Below, one piece after another: positions 24,987 to 33,573 of a stretch of DNA of 64,000 nt (positions are counted from its first letter, which is position 1; each line of letters starts with the position of its first letter). The position numbers and the translations under genes are program-made. The DNA comes from an uncultured Collinsella sp. (lineage in GTDB: Bacteria; Actinomycetota; Coriobacteriia; Coriobacteriales; Coriobacteriaceae). The notes under the pieces are model-generated. The model searched no databases. It worked only from the letters and a program-made list of their open reading frames with translations, and was not told the DNA's origin. The stretch spans positions 62,001-126,000 of the forward strand of contig CATYEN010000001.1 in NCBI GenBank assembly GCA_958405565.1, written 5' to 3'.

Positions 24987-25516
24987 AGCAGTCCACGCTC
25001 CAAAAGCTTCTCGGCACAAAGGTAGGAAACGTCCTCGAAGGACTTGTTGCGAATATCAAGGGTAATATCGGCGGCCTGGCGATACAGCGGACGGCGATGC
25101 TCAAACAGGCGCGCAGCGTGCTCGGGCGAGCGGAAATCGGGCCGGGTATCGGAGCGGCGAATCTGGCGCAACGAGTCCTCGAAATCGCCCTCGAGGTACA
25201 CGCATGTACCCATCTCGTGCATCAGTTTAATGTTCACCGGCGTCTCGACGATGCCACCCCCGCACGACACCAGCAGGCTGCGCTCGCTTTGAAGCGAACG
25301 GAGTGCCGAGGTCTCGAGCTCGCGAAAACGATCCTCGCCCTCGGTCTCAAATATCTCGGTCACCGACTTGCCACATCGACGCACAACCAAACGATCGGTA
25401 TCGATGAATCGACGCTTGAACATAGTGCCCACGTTACGCGCGAGCGTCGACTTGCCCGCGCCCAAAAAGCCGATAAAGAAAATATGGTCGCAGCCGTGTT
25501 TGATGTGCTGAGACAT
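24983..25516 (-). CDS. aroK: Shikimate kinase
   Basis: A 177-residue P-loop kinase that phosphorylates shikimate in aromatic amino acid synthesis. Walker A is GFLGAGKST (16-24). The substrate-binding FIDTDRLV, EDRFRELE and SCGGGIV motifs are intact, as are the lid RRSDTRPDF and HRRPLYRQ. It is translationally coupled to the degenerate AroB-like gene by an ATGA overlap, and its start is eight bases after the HAD gene stop. All key residues are present, in contrast to its neighbour. Confidence 0.93.
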   Translation of the reverse strand: MSQHIKHGCDHIFFIGFLGAGKSTLARNVGTMFKRRFIDTDRLVVRRCGKSVTEIFETEGEDRFRELETSALRSLQSERSLLVSCGGGIVETPVNIKLMHEMGTCVYLEGDFEDSLRQIRRSDTRPDFRSPEHAARLFEHRRPLYRQAADITLDIRNKSFEDVSYLCAEKLLERGLL

Positions 25517-25524
25517 GGCGAAAC

Positions 25525-26022
25525 CTATTCCTCGCAGGGAAGGTCGCGCAGGGCCCGGCGCTCAAAGATACGGAAGATCTGCGTGTACCACAGGTCCTGG
25601 GTTGCCTGCGGCTTGACCAGAATAGTGTCAACACCGGCAAAATTACCGCTCCACACGTCTGTGTACAGCTGATCGCCGATCAGCACCGCCTCGTCTGCCG
25701 TGGCGCCGAGGCGCTTAAGACCCGCCTTGAGGGCAAACGGCGCCGGCTTCATGGCGTGGCTGATGGCCTCGAGTCCCAGCTCGCGTGCAGAGCTCATGAC
25801 CTGGTCACGATGCCAGTTGTTGGACACCATGCACAGCTTAAAGCCTTTGGCGCGGGCGGCATCGAGCCAAGCGGAAACCGCGGCGGGAACCTGCTCGGTG
25901 TCGCGCGGCACCAGGGTGTTATCGCGATCGAGCAGAATGGCGCGCTTGCCGTCGGCCCACAGGGTATCAAGATCGATGCGATCGACCGAGGAAACGTATC
26001 GTTTGGGGCTAAAAATCCTCAT
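25525..26022 (-). CDS. YqeG-type HAD phosphatase
   Basis: A 165-residue HAD-superfamily protein. The start at 26022 (MRIFSPKRY) is one base after the mltG stop and matches the family N-terminus; the longer open frame upstream overlaps mltG. HAD motif I is LLDRDNTLV, followed by MVSNNW (motif II Ser), KPAPFALKAGLKRL (Lys) and LIGDQLYTDVWSGN (Asp). It belongs to the YqeG group of subfamily IIIA, often found beside aro or ribosome-assembly genes. The substrate is unknown. Confidence 0.9.
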   Translation of the reverse strand: MRIFSPKRYVSSVDRIDLDTLWADGKRAILLDRDNTLVPRDTEQVPAAVSAWLDAARAKGFKLCMVSNNWHRDQVMSSARELGLEAISHAMKPAPFALKAGLKRLGATADEAVLIGDQLYTDVWSGNFAGVDTILVKPQATQDLWYTQIFRIFERRALRDLPCEE

Positions 26023-26023
26023 G

Positions 26024-27457
26024 CTAATTCCAAGACTGTTGATGCTCTTCGTAGGTTTGCGAGAAGTACTCCTCGTCCTGCGTAATGTAGAAATACAGGT
26101 CATCGGAGTCGGTCGGCTCAAGCGTGGCCTTGAGTGCCTCGAGCGACGGAGAGCAGATGGGCGTGGGCGGCAGACCCTCGTGCTTATAGGTGTTATACGG
26201 ACTATCGCTCTGCAGGTCGTCGGCGGTAACCTCGCCACCGGTGACATACATCATGGTCGCATCGCTGTTGAGATAGCGCAGACCGTCGAGCTTGCCGGCA
26301 AGACGATTGTAGAAGACCGAGGCCACGTGCGCACGTTGATCGGCGTTGAGGCCCTCGCGCTCAACGATAGAGGCCAAGTTGACGATGTCGTAGTCGGACA
26401 TCTCCACACCATAGCGCTCCTTGATCTTGGCTTCGCAGCTCGCAAAGTCAAGCGACTTGTACTCGGTCTTAAACTGATCAAGCATAGCGCGAATCACGTC
26501 ATCGGCCGTCGGCGAATCACCCAACGAATAGGTCTTGGGGAACAAGAAACCCTCGAGCGAGTCGTTGGCGGCGCCCTTAAGGAAGCTATAGTCGTCCACG
26601 TAGTTGGAGGCCTTGGCCTGGTTGAGGAAGTCTTCCTTGGAGATACTGTCGTAGGCCTGGGCCACACGGTCGGCGACTTGATCGACCGTTAGACCCTCGG
26701 GAATAGTAAGCGCATTGGAGCCCGCGTTGGGGCCTTCCATGAGCTGCTGAACAACCTTGGTCGCATCCATGAGTGTGGTGAACGAATAAGTACCAGGCTT
26801 GAGCGACATATCGGCGTTGAGCTTTTTCACCGCCGCATAATAATCCTTGGGATTTTCGACGATATGGTTCTCGGAGAGAATCGAGGCGATCGCATCACCC
26901 GAAGCACCGTCGGGAATGGTCACCGTAACCTGCTGACCAGCCGTGACCTTCGTATCCCCACCGGCGAAGAGGCCCTTGACGGCCGGCACGACAAAGAAAG
27001 CGATCGCAGCAAGCGCGAGCACCGCCACCACAACGCCGACAATCATGGGCACCGGGGAGCCTTTCTTTTGAGCACCGCGACGAGCATGCGTGTTGTAGCT
27101 CGAGCGGGTCGCCGGAGCAACGCCATGCGAACCGCGAGCGTGATGCGAATGCGATTGGGGGGCCTGCGTTCGCTGGGTAGGCGCCTGCTGCTTAAAGCGG
27201 GTGCCGCCTGCAGGCTGGGCCGTACGAGCAGTGGGCTGCTGAGCCGCGTGAGAAGTCGAATGCTGAACCGAACGAGCAGAAGGCTGCTGACCCGTCCGTT
27301 GAACAGGTTGGGCCGAATGAGAGAAGGACTGCACCGGGCGCGCGGCAGGCTGAGATGCACGCTGCGTCGGCTGTGCCGGACGCTGGCAAGGCTGGGCAGG
27401 GCGCGACGCCGGCTGACGTGTACGATTCGGCTGGCGCGGATCGGGAGCGCTAGGCAT
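26024..27457 (-). CDS. mltG: Endolytic murein transglycosylase MltG
   Basis: A 477-residue membrane protein that cuts nascent peptidoglycan glycan strands. The start at 27457 follows GGAGG by six bases. Residues 1-130 are a cytoplasmic tail rich in Pro, Gln, Arg and Ala. A membrane segment (PMIVGVVVAVLALAAIAFFV) follows, then the extracellular LysM-like and YceG domains. These show TIPEGLTVDQVADRVA, LEGFLFPKTY, the catalytic Glu in ASIVEREG, and NTYKHEGLPPTPI. The proline/glutamine-rich tail is much longer than in E. coli MltG. It overlaps ruvX by eight bases. Confidence 0.93.
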   Translation of the reverse strand: MPSAPDPRQPNRTRQPASRPAQPCQRPAQPTQRASQPAARPVQSFSHSAQPVQRTGQQPSARSVQHSTSHAAQQPTARTAQPAGGTRFKQQAPTQRTQAPQSHSHHARGSHGVAPATRSSYNTHARRGAQKKGSPVPMIVGVVVAVLALAAIAFFVVPAVKGLFAGGDTKVTAGQQVTVTIPDGASGDAIASILSENHIVENPKDYYAAVKKLNADMSLKPGTYSFTTLMDATKVVQQLMEGPNAGSNALTIPEGLTVDQVADRVAQAYDSISKEDFLNQAKASNYVDDYSFLKGAANDSLEGFLFPKTYSLGDSPTADDVIRAMLDQFKTEYKSLDFASCEAKIKERYGVEMSDYDIVNLASIVEREGLNADQRAHVASVFYNRLAGKLDGLRYLNSDATMMYVTGGEVTADDLQSDSPYNTYKHEGLPPTPICSPSLEALKATLEPTDSDDLYFYITQDEEYFSQTYEEHQQSWN

Positions 27458-27878
27458 GCGAAACCTCCTCGTTTTTACGATCAAGCCACGTCTGCAAAAA
27501 CAGGCTGGCGGCAATCATGTCAATCTTGCCCCTCATCTGCTTTTCGTTGAGCCCCTGCTCTCGCAGGATTCGTTTGGCCTCCTGCGAGGACAGACGCTCA
27601 TCCTCAAACTCCAGCGGAAGTTCGAGCTCGTCGGCAATCTTTTGGGCCACGGCGGCGACGCGCTCGGCCTGGGGGCCAGGCTCACCGGCCATGGTCAAGG
27701 GACGCCCGCTTACCAGGATATCGGGCTCATGGTCCTCGACCAGGTAGCGGAACGTCTTGGCCATACCGGTGACCTCTGCAGCCGGGAGCACCTTGACGGG
27801 CATCGCCATCTTGCCATCACGGCTCGAGACGGCGATACCGATCCTGGTCTCCCCTATGTCCAGCGCAAGCGCGACCAC
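27450..27878 (-). CDS. ruvX: RuvX/YqgF family putative Holliday junction resolvase
   Basis: A 142-residue RNase H-fold protein. It shows the family motifs ALDIGETRIGIAVS (first Asp), ILVSGRPLTMAGEPG, FEDERLSSQEA (Glu) and KIDMIAASLFLQTWL (last Asp). Family members act in 16S rRNA processing and possibly in Holliday junction resolution. It lies between alaS (17 bases upstream) and mltG, an order common in Firmicutes and Actinobacteria. Confidence 0.93.
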   Translation of the reverse strand: MVALALDIGETRIGIAVSSRDGKMAMPVKVLPAAEVTGMAKTFRYLVEDHEPDILVSGRPLTMAGEPGPQAERVAAVAQKIADELELPLEFEDERLSSQEAKRILREQGLNEKQMRGKIDMIAASLFLQTWLDRKNEEVSHA

Positions 27879-27895
27879 AGCGACTACCTAGATTC

Positions 27896-30553
27896 TTAGG
27901 CGCCGAGCGCGGTCTTAGCGGCCGCGAGGGCATCGGCGATGCCGGCGGCATTCTTGCCACCGGCCTGGGCCATGTTGGGACGGCCGCCACCGCGACCGTC
28001 GACCAGGCCCGCGATCTGCTTGATCACGTTACCGGCGTGGAAACCGGCCTTCACGGCGTCATCGGAGCCGGCGGCGAGCAGGGCCGGTGTGCCCTTCTCA
28101 GTCACGCTGGCGACGACACAAGCGACAGGACCGGCGACCTTCTGGTGCACAGTATCCCAGACGTTTCGCAGGTCGGCAGCCTCAAGGCCCTGGAGCTCAG
28201 CGACGACGAGCTTGTAACCGTCGAACTCGACGGCGCCCTCGATGGCGCCGGAAATGGCATCGGAGGAGCCACCGGTCAGTGCCTTCTTGAGCTTGTTGGA
28301 AGTCTCGCGCAGCTCGGCCTGCAGGTTCTCCACGCGGGCGGGAACCTCATCCACGCGACACTTGAGCGCAGTAGCGGCGGCGTCGACGAGCGCCAGACGG
28401 TCGGCCATATAGTCGAGAGCACCCTTAGAGGTCACGGCCTCAATACGGCGGACGTTGGAGCCCGTAGAGGACTCGGAAATGATCTTGAACAGGCCGATCT
28501 CGGCGGTGTTGGCGGCATGGGTGCCACCGCAGAGCTCACGGGAGAACGGCTGGTCCTCGGCGCCCACGGAGACAACGCGGACGACATCGCCGTACTTCTC
28601 ACCAAACAGAGCGACAGCGCCGGCAGCCTTAGCCTCGTCGATGCCCATAACACGGGTCACGACCGGCTTGGAAGCGAAGATTTGCTGGTTGACCAGGTCC
28701 TCGACAGCCTGGAGCTGCTCGGAGGACAGGGCCTCGAAGTGCGTGAAGTCAAAGCGCAGGTGCTCGGGCGTCACCAGCGAGCCAGCCTGGGAGACATGCT
28801 CGCCCAGGACCTGCTTAAGCGCGGCGTCGAGCAGGTGCGTGGCGGTGTGGTTGCGACGCAGGAAGCCACGGCGCTCGGCGTCGAGCGCGGCGGTCACGGT
28901 AGCACCGACGGTCAACGTGCCCTCGGCAACGTGGGCGACGTGAGCATACAGGCCATTGTGGTTCTTGGTATCGGAAACGGTCAGCGCAACGCCCTCGGCG
29001 GAAAGCTCGCCGGCATCGCCCTGCTGGCCACCCATCTCGGCGTAGAACGGGGTGCGGTCGAGCACGACCTCGACGTCCTCGCCCACGGCAGCGGACTCGA
29101 CGGACTCGCCATTGCGAACGATGGCGACAACCTTGGCGCTCTCGATGACGTCGTTGTCATAGCCGTCGAACTCGGTCGCGGCAACCTTGTCGGAAAGCTC
29201 GACCCACACGTCGTTGAAGCTGCCCCAAGCATCGCCCTTGGCGTTGGCGCGAGCGCGGGCCTTCTGGTCCTCCATGCAAGCGGTGAAGCCGTCCATATCG
29301 ACGTCGTGGCCAGCGGCGCCGGCGATCTCGACGGTCAGGTCGATGGGGAAACCAAAGGTGTCGTGCAGCTTAAAGGCAACGTCGCCCGGAAGGACAGTAC
29401 CCTCGGCAAGCGCGGCCAGGGCCTCGTCCAGGTAGACGCGACCGTTGTCGAGCGTCGTGGAGAAACGCTCCTCCTCGGAAGCGACGATACCCTTAACGAG
29501 CGCGACGTTCTTGAGCAGCTCGGGATAGGCCTCGCCCATCTGGGCGTTGACCTCGTCAATGAACTTGGTCAGGAAGGCGCCCTCGATGCCCAGCAGGCGA
29601 CCGTGGAACACGGCGCGGCGGAGCAGGCGGCGAAGGACGTACTCGCGACCCTCGTTACCGGGGAGAATGCCGTCCGAGATCATAAAATCGACGGCACGAG
29701 AGTGATCCGCGATGATGCGCAGGGAGCGGCTGGCACCGGAGTAATCGTCGGCGTCATAGGTCTTGCCGCTGATCTTCTCGCCCAGCTTGATGAGGTGCTG
29801 CATCAGATCGCCGTCGTAATTAGCGGTCTTGTGCTGCATGATGGCGGCCATGCGCTCCAGACCCATGCCCGTATCGAGGTTGCGGTGCGGCAGCTCCGGC
29901 ATGGAGCCGTCCTCCTGGCGGTCGTACTGGGTAAAGACGAGATTCCAGAACTCCAGGAAGCGGTCGCAGTCGCAGCCGGGCTTGCAGTCGGGGCTGCCGC
30001 AGCCGACCTCCTCGCCCATGTCAAAGTAGATCTCGGAGCACGGACCGCAGGGGCCGGTGGGGCCAGCGGCCCAGAAGTTGTCGTCCTCGCCCAGGCGGGA
30101 GATGTGATCCTCGGCAACGCCCAGGGAGCGCCACACGTCATGGGTCTCGTCGTCCTCGGTAAAGACGGTAAAGTACAGGCGATCGAGCGGCAGCTTGAAC
30201 TCCTTGGTAATGAGCTCAAAGGCCCAAGCGCAGGCCTGCTGCTTGGAGACGCCACCAAAGGAGAAGTCGCCGAGCATCTCAAAGAAGGACAGGTGACGGC
30301 CGTCCTCGCCGATGCAATCGATGTCGTTGGTGCGGACGCACTTCTGGCAAGAGATTGCGCCGATCTCCTTCATGGTCTTCTTGCCCTGGTAATACTCCTT
30401 AAACTGGTTCATGCCGGCGTTGGCAAGCAGCAGCGAAGGATCGTCGGGGACGAGGGACGAAGAAGGATAGAGCTTAAGACCGCGCTCCTCAAAGAAGTTG
30501 AGGAACTTAGAGCGAATCTCAGCCGTAGTCATTGACGGGTAGTCAGCACTCAT
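27896..30553 (-). CDS. alaS: Alanyl-tRNA synthetase
   Basis: An 885-residue class II synthetase charging tRNA-Ala. The start at 30553 is set by GGAGA about nine bases upstream; the frame stays open further but into the promoter. The aminoacylation domain starts TTAEIRSKFLNFFEERG, with CQKCVRTNDID and HLSFFEMLGDFSFGG. The editing domain shows RNHTATHLLDAAL and CGGTHAANT. The C-terminal oligomerisation domain ends GGGGRPNMAQAGGKN-like, with the glycine-rich loop. It is followed closely by ruvX and mltG. It has its own promoter and no T-box leader was found. Confidence 0.97.
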   Translation of the reverse strand: MSADYPSMTTAEIRSKFLNFFEERGLKLYPSSSLVPDDPSLLLANAGMNQFKEYYQGKKTMKEIGAISCQKCVRTNDIDCIGEDGRHLSFFEMLGDFSFGGVSKQQACAWAFELITKEFKLPLDRLYFTVFTEDDETHDVWRSLGVAEDHISRLGEDDNFWAAGPTGPCGPCSEIYFDMGEEVGCGSPDCKPGCDCDRFLEFWNLVFTQYDRQEDGSMPELPHRNLDTGMGLERMAAIMQHKTANYDGDLMQHLIKLGEKISGKTYDADDYSGASRSLRIIADHSRAVDFMISDGILPGNEGREYVLRRLLRRAVFHGRLLGIEGAFLTKFIDEVNAQMGEAYPELLKNVALVKGIVASEEERFSTTLDNGRVYLDEALAALAEGTVLPGDVAFKLHDTFGFPIDLTVEIAGAAGHDVDMDGFTACMEDQKARARANAKGDAWGSFNDVWVELSDKVAATEFDGYDNDVIESAKVVAIVRNGESVESAAVGEDVEVVLDRTPFYAEMGGQQGDAGELSAEGVALTVSDTKNHNGLYAHVAHVAEGTLTVGATVTAALDAERRGFLRRNHTATHLLDAALKQVLGEHVSQAGSLVTPEHLRFDFTHFEALSSEQLQAVEDLVNQQIFASKPVVTRVMGIDEAKAAGAVALFGEKYGDVVRVVSVGAEDQPFSRELCGGTHAANTAEIGLFKIISESSTGSNVRRIEAVTSKGALDYMADRLALVDAAATALKCRVDEVPARVENLQAELRETSNKLKKALTGGSSDAISGAIEGAVEFDGYKLVVAELQGLEAADLRNVWDTVHQKVAGPVACVVASVTEKGTPALLAAGSDDAVKAGFHAGNVIKQIAGLVDGRGGGRPNMAQAGGKNAAGIADALAAAKTALGA

Positions 30554-30599
30554 AGAGGGAATCTCCTCGGTTTCACATCGAAACAGTTCAAACGTAACG

Positions 30600-30627
30600 A
30601 TATTACCATCCCACCGCGCCTGTGCAA
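30600..30627 (-). promoter_or_regulatory. Promoter of alaS
   Basis: On the minus strand, -35 TTGCAC and -10 TAATAT are separated by 16 bases, giving a leader of about 40 bases. The -35 element overlaps the U-tract of the upstream terminator. Confidence 0.7.
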
Positions 30628-30655
30628 AAAAGAGGGCCGCCAAACAGCGACCCTC
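30626..30655 (-). terminator. Terminator upstream of alaS, reading from the permease side
   Basis: On the minus strand GAGGGTCGC pairs with GCGGCCCTC around TGTTTG and is followed by TTTTTT. It would end transcripts coming from the SigB/permease operon after they pass antisense through the small gene at 30748-30987. Confidence 0.8.
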
Positions 30656-30692
30656 CAGCGAAAGTGCACGTTATTTAGTACTGTGCGATCCT

Positions 30693-30721
30693 TTGAAAAA
30701 GGACTGCTGTAGAATTACATA
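30693..30721 (+). promoter_or_regulatory. Promoter of the small membrane protein gene
   Basis: -35 TTGAAA and -10 TACATA are 17 bases apart, and GGAAGGAG precedes the ATG at 30748. Confidence 0.6.
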
Positions 30722-30747
30722 TAAGAGTCACCCGGAAGGAGCGATCG

Positions 30748-30987
30748 ATGAAAAGCAAACGATTTTTCCTCAATGCACTTCTGTTAGCGGCACTTTTAAC
30801 GCTTTTGGCTTTCACCTGCTGGTACGCAAACCAACCAGCATTTGGCTACGTGTTGTATGCAGTAATGTCCGGCGATAAGGCTTATTACACTCTACGCGCA
30901 ATTGACATTCTCTTTTTCTATGTTGCCGGCCCCTTATCAATCGCTTTGCTCGCGTTTCTTGTCATTTTCAACTTCAAGAAACGTTAA
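30748..30987 (+). CDS. Small two-segment membrane protein, unknown function
   Basis: A 79-residue protein with a strong GGAAGGAG ribosome-binding site and its own promoter. The N-terminus is basic (MKSKR) with a hydrophobic segment over residues 6-27. A second hydrophobic segment covers about 52-75, and the C-terminus is FKKR. The short loop between contains SGDKAYYTLRAID. I do not recognise the family. It is a lone plus-strand gene in a long minus-strand region, visibly AT-richer than its neighbours. It is covered by antisense transcription from the permease gene, whose stop lies only six bases past its own stop. Confidence 0.75.
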   Translation: MKSKRFFLNALLLAALLTLLAFTCWYANQPAFGYVLYAVMSGDKAYYTLRAIDILFFYVAGPLSIALLAFLVIFNFKKR

Positions 30988-30993
30988 TAGGAC

Positions 30994-32406
30994 CTATTTA
31001 GAATCCGAGTCGTCCATGGAGCCGTCGATGCCGGTTTTGGTATCGTCGTCCGTGTTGGAGTCATCGTCCTTGGCAAAGGGGTTCTTGAAGAAGCCCGTGG
31101 CATCGGGCTGCAGACCAGAGAGCTTAATCCAGGGATTATCGAGCTCGGGCTTGGGCATGGCCTTGGCCTCGGGCGCAGTCTCGTTGCCGATGAGTTCGGA
31201 CTCGTAGATGAAGGTGTCGTCGCCGAGCGCGTCGTAGGCGGCGACCGGGTTGCCATCGGCATCGCGGTACGGTGTGCCCTTAAACACGGCGCCGTCATAG
31301 GCCACAAGCTGACGGCCGGTCTCATTCTCGAAGTAGTACACGAAGATGCCCTTGAGGGCCGCACAAAGCGGGATGGCAATAATCATGCCGATGGGGCCCA
31401 TGAGCGCCGAGCCAATAACGAGCGCCGTGAGGCTCATGATGGGATGCACCTGCACCGAGCTCTGCATGACCTTAGGCGAAATCACGTTATCGGTGACGTT
31501 TTGCGCGACCATCGTCACGATGAGCGTCCATAACGCCAACATGGGGCTGAACATGAAACCGAGCACTGTGGCGATTGCTGCGCTCACCCATGGACCGACG
31601 ACCGGAACCAAATGCATGATGCCGGTAAAGATAGCCATGAGCGCCGCATACGGATGGCCGATGATCATAAAACCGATAAAGGCAAGGAAACCACCGCAGA
31701 TGGACGTCACGACCATACCGCGCATGTAGCCGCCGACAGAGCGAGAAAGGATGGCGACCATAAAGCGGTACGAGGTCTCCTTCTCCTGACCGATGATGGT
31801 GCAAACCTCGTGGTGCATGCGAGGGTAGTCGCAGGCCATCCAGTACGCGAGCACCAGACCCAGGAAGATCACGAACAGCTGCGAGGCCGTATTGGTGATG
31901 AGCGGGAACACACCGCGGCCAAGCTCGGCAGCGATCTGAGACACGTACTTCGATGCCACGGTGACAAGCGACGAAAGATTATCGTCCAAATACTCCTTGA
32001 GCGGCGTGTTGTTGAGCGTCTTGGCATGCGAGATCATCTCATTGAGATCGCCGCCCGCAACACGAAGCTGCTCGGGCAGGCGGCTCAGGACTTCCATGAT
32101 CTGACCAAAAAGAATCGGCGACAAGATGCAAACGACGCCGACGAGCACGGCAACGACGACAATAAGCGCGATAAGCGAACCGATGCCGCGATTCACGCCA
32201 TGGTGCTCGAGCCAGTTGGTGATCGGGGACATCACAAAAGCAATGATGGAGCCGACGGCAAGAAACTCGATAACCGGTGCCAGGATGCCCATAAGGTTAA
32301 AGATGACAGCGGCGATGACAATGCAGCCGACAACAGCCCAAATGCGCAGCGTCAGAATGCGGGTGTCGCGCAGCACGCGATCGGTTTGTTGGGGGTGTTC
32401 ACTCAT
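30994..32406 (-). CDS. AI-2E family transporter (UPF0118)
   Basis: A 470-residue membrane protein with about eight hydrophobic segments. It follows the AI-2E exporter-family pattern: GSIIAFVMSPITNWLEHHG near the N-terminus, a central amphipathic region, then HLVPVVGPWVSAAIATVLG and QNVTDNVISPKVMQSSVQVHP, the family hallmark near the C-terminus. Members export autoinducer-2 or act as Na+/H+ antiporters; the substrate here is unknown. About 120 C-terminal residues are hydrophilic and acidic and extend beyond most homologues. Its ATG overlaps the sigma-factor stop (ATGA), linking it to the stress-sigma operon. Confidence 0.88.
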   Translation of the reverse strand: MSEHPQQTDRVLRDTRILTLRIWAVVGCIVIAAVIFNLMGILAPVIEFLAVGSIIAFVMSPITNWLEHHGVNRGIGSLIALIVVVAVLVGVVCILSPILFGQIMEVLSRLPEQLRVAGGDLNEMISHAKTLNNTPLKEYLDDNLSSLVTVASKYVSQIAAELGRGVFPLITNTASQLFVIFLGLVLAYWMACDYPRMHHEVCTIIGQEKETSYRFMVAILSRSVGGYMRGMVVTSICGGFLAFIGFMIIGHPYAALMAIFTGIMHLVPVVGPWVSAAIATVLGFMFSPMLALWTLIVTMVAQNVTDNVISPKVMQSSVQVHPIMSLTALVIGSALMGPIGMIIAIPLCAALKGIFVYYFENETGRQLVAYDGAVFKGTPYRDADGNPVAAYDALGDDTFIYESELIGNETAPEAKAMPKPELDNPWIKLSGLQPDATGFFKNPFAKDDDSNTDDDTKTGIDGSMDDSDSK

Positions 32407-33194
32407 GAACGAATCATCACTCCGTCGGGGTCGATCTTGTCCTGAATCTTCTTAAGCGTGCGGCGCAGCAGGCGAGAAACCTGGACCTGCGATATACCCA
32501 GCTTCTTGGCGATCTCGATCTGGGTCATGCCCTTTACAAAGCGCAGCTCGATAACCTCGCGCTCGCGCGGCGAGAAATCACGGATTGCTTCCTCGATCAC
32601 CAGGCGGTCATCGGTAAAGTCGAGCTCGTTGTCGTCATCGGCATAGCGGTCGAGAATCGAGGGTGCATCGTCGGAATCGGACGCACCAGGAGCCTCGATG
32701 GGCACCGAAGTATAGGCCGAAGACGATTCCATAGCCTCCAGGACCTCATCGACAGTCACGTCTAGATACTCGGCGATTTCCTCAACCTTGGGCGAGCGCT
32801 GCAACTCGTTGGTAAGCTTGTCGGTAGCCTGGTTAACCTTGGCAGAAAGCTCCTGCAGGCGACGAGGCACGCGCACGCTCCAGCCCTTGTCGCGGAAATG
32901 ACGCTTGATCTCGCCCAAGATGGTGGGCGTGGCAAACGTGGTGAACTCGAGTCCGCGCTCAGGGTCAAAGCGGTCGATAGCCTTGAGCAAACCCAGATAG
33001 CCGACCTGCATGAGGTCGTCGAGCGGCTCGCCGCGATTCTTAAATTTGTTGGCAAGAAACCTTACCAGGTTCATATGGGACATGACGAGCTGCTCGCGAG
33101 CGTCCGGATCACCGGTCTCTTTATAGCGACGAAACAGCTCGCGGGTTTTCTCCTTGTCCCAAGCGGTCTTACCGCTCCGGGAACGTTCGGTCAT
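32403..33194 (-). CDS. SigB/SigF-type alternative sigma factor
   Basis: A 263-residue group 3 sigma-70 factor. Region 2 contains MSHMNLVRFLANKFKNRGEP followed by DLMQVGYLGLLKAIDRFDP. Region 3 follows FRDKGWSVRVPRRLQEL. Region 4 ends with the helix-turn-helix MTQIEIAKKLGISQVQVSRLLRRTL. This matches the SigB/SigF/SigG branch for general stress or differentiation. It lies one base after the RsbW-like gene, its presumed antagonist, and is coupled to the downstream permease. No RsbV-like antagonist gene is in the operon. Confidence 0.92.
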   Translation of the reverse strand: MTERSRSGKTAWDKEKTRELFRRYKETGDPDAREQLVMSHMNLVRFLANKFKNRGEPLDDLMQVGYLGLLKAIDRFDPERGLEFTTFATPTILGEIKRHFRDKGWSVRVPRRLQELSAKVNQATDKLTNELQRSPKVEEIAEYLDVTVDEVLEAMESSSAYTSVPIEAPGASDSDDAPSILDRYADDDNELDFTDDRLVIEEAIRDFSPREREVIELRFVKGMTQIEIAKKLGISQVQVSRLLRRTLKKIQDKIDPDGVMIRS

Positions 33195-33195
33195 A

Positions 33196-33573
33196 TTAGA
33201 TATCCGCCTTGAGGTCGAGGGAAAGCGTCAGGGGCGCCGAAGTCTTTTCGTAGGAATCGCACACGCTCGCCAAAATGAGCTCGGCATACACGGCAGCCTG
33301 GTCATCCTCGTCGACAGCGGCCTGATCGCCAAAGGTAAAGGTCATGCCAACGTGAGACTCGTCGACATCGAACCTGATCGTAATGTCATCGGAATTAACC
33401 GCCGTGCAGCCAAAGATGAAGGCTTCCTCGGCCGCCATACGAATATCCTCGATGCGATCGACGGACATGGAGCACAGCGCACCAACGTTGGCGGCCGTCA
33501 TGCGCACCAGGCGCGCCAGACGCGGGTCCCCGGCAACGGTCAACGTGATGGGGCAGGTTGCTTCGCTACTCAT
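33196..33573 (-). CDS. RsbW-like anti-sigma factor kinase
   Basis: A 125-residue protein whose ATG at 33573 follows GAGGAG and overlaps the end of the DUF948 gene. It matches the GHKL ATPase fold of anti-sigma factors: PRLARLVRMTAANVGAL, then the IEDIRMAAEEAFIFGC helix carrying the N-box-like region, and a later VGMTFTFGDQA. Position 5' to a SigB-type gene supports RsbW function. The ATP-binding N-box Asn appears replaced (AAEEAF where AVNEA is usual), so kinase activity is uncertain. Confidence 0.82.
   Translation of the reverse strand: MSSEATCPITLTVAGDPRLARLVRMTAANVGALCSMSVDRIEDIRMAAEEAFIFGCTAVNSDDITIRFDVDESHVGMTFTFGDQAAVDEDDQAAVYAELILASVCDSYEKTSAPLTLSLDLKADI

Noticed and set aside
26024..27457. 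Pro/Gln/Arg-rich repeats in the mltG N-terminus as a tandem repeat or CRISPR-like array
   Set aside because: The DNA is not regularly repeated; it is low-complexity coding sequence in frame with mltG.
27896..30553. Very long open frame on the plus strand opposite alaS (over 800 codons)
   Set aside because: It is a GC-rich shadow of alaS: no ribosome-binding site, low-complexity Gly/Ala/Val/Asp-rich translation and no family motifs.
30554..30747. Possible T-box or attenuator leader for alaS
   Set aside because: A terminator hairpin is present, but no Stem I, specifier or GGTGG element fits. The alaS promoter lies downstream of the hairpin, so it cannot attenuate alaS.
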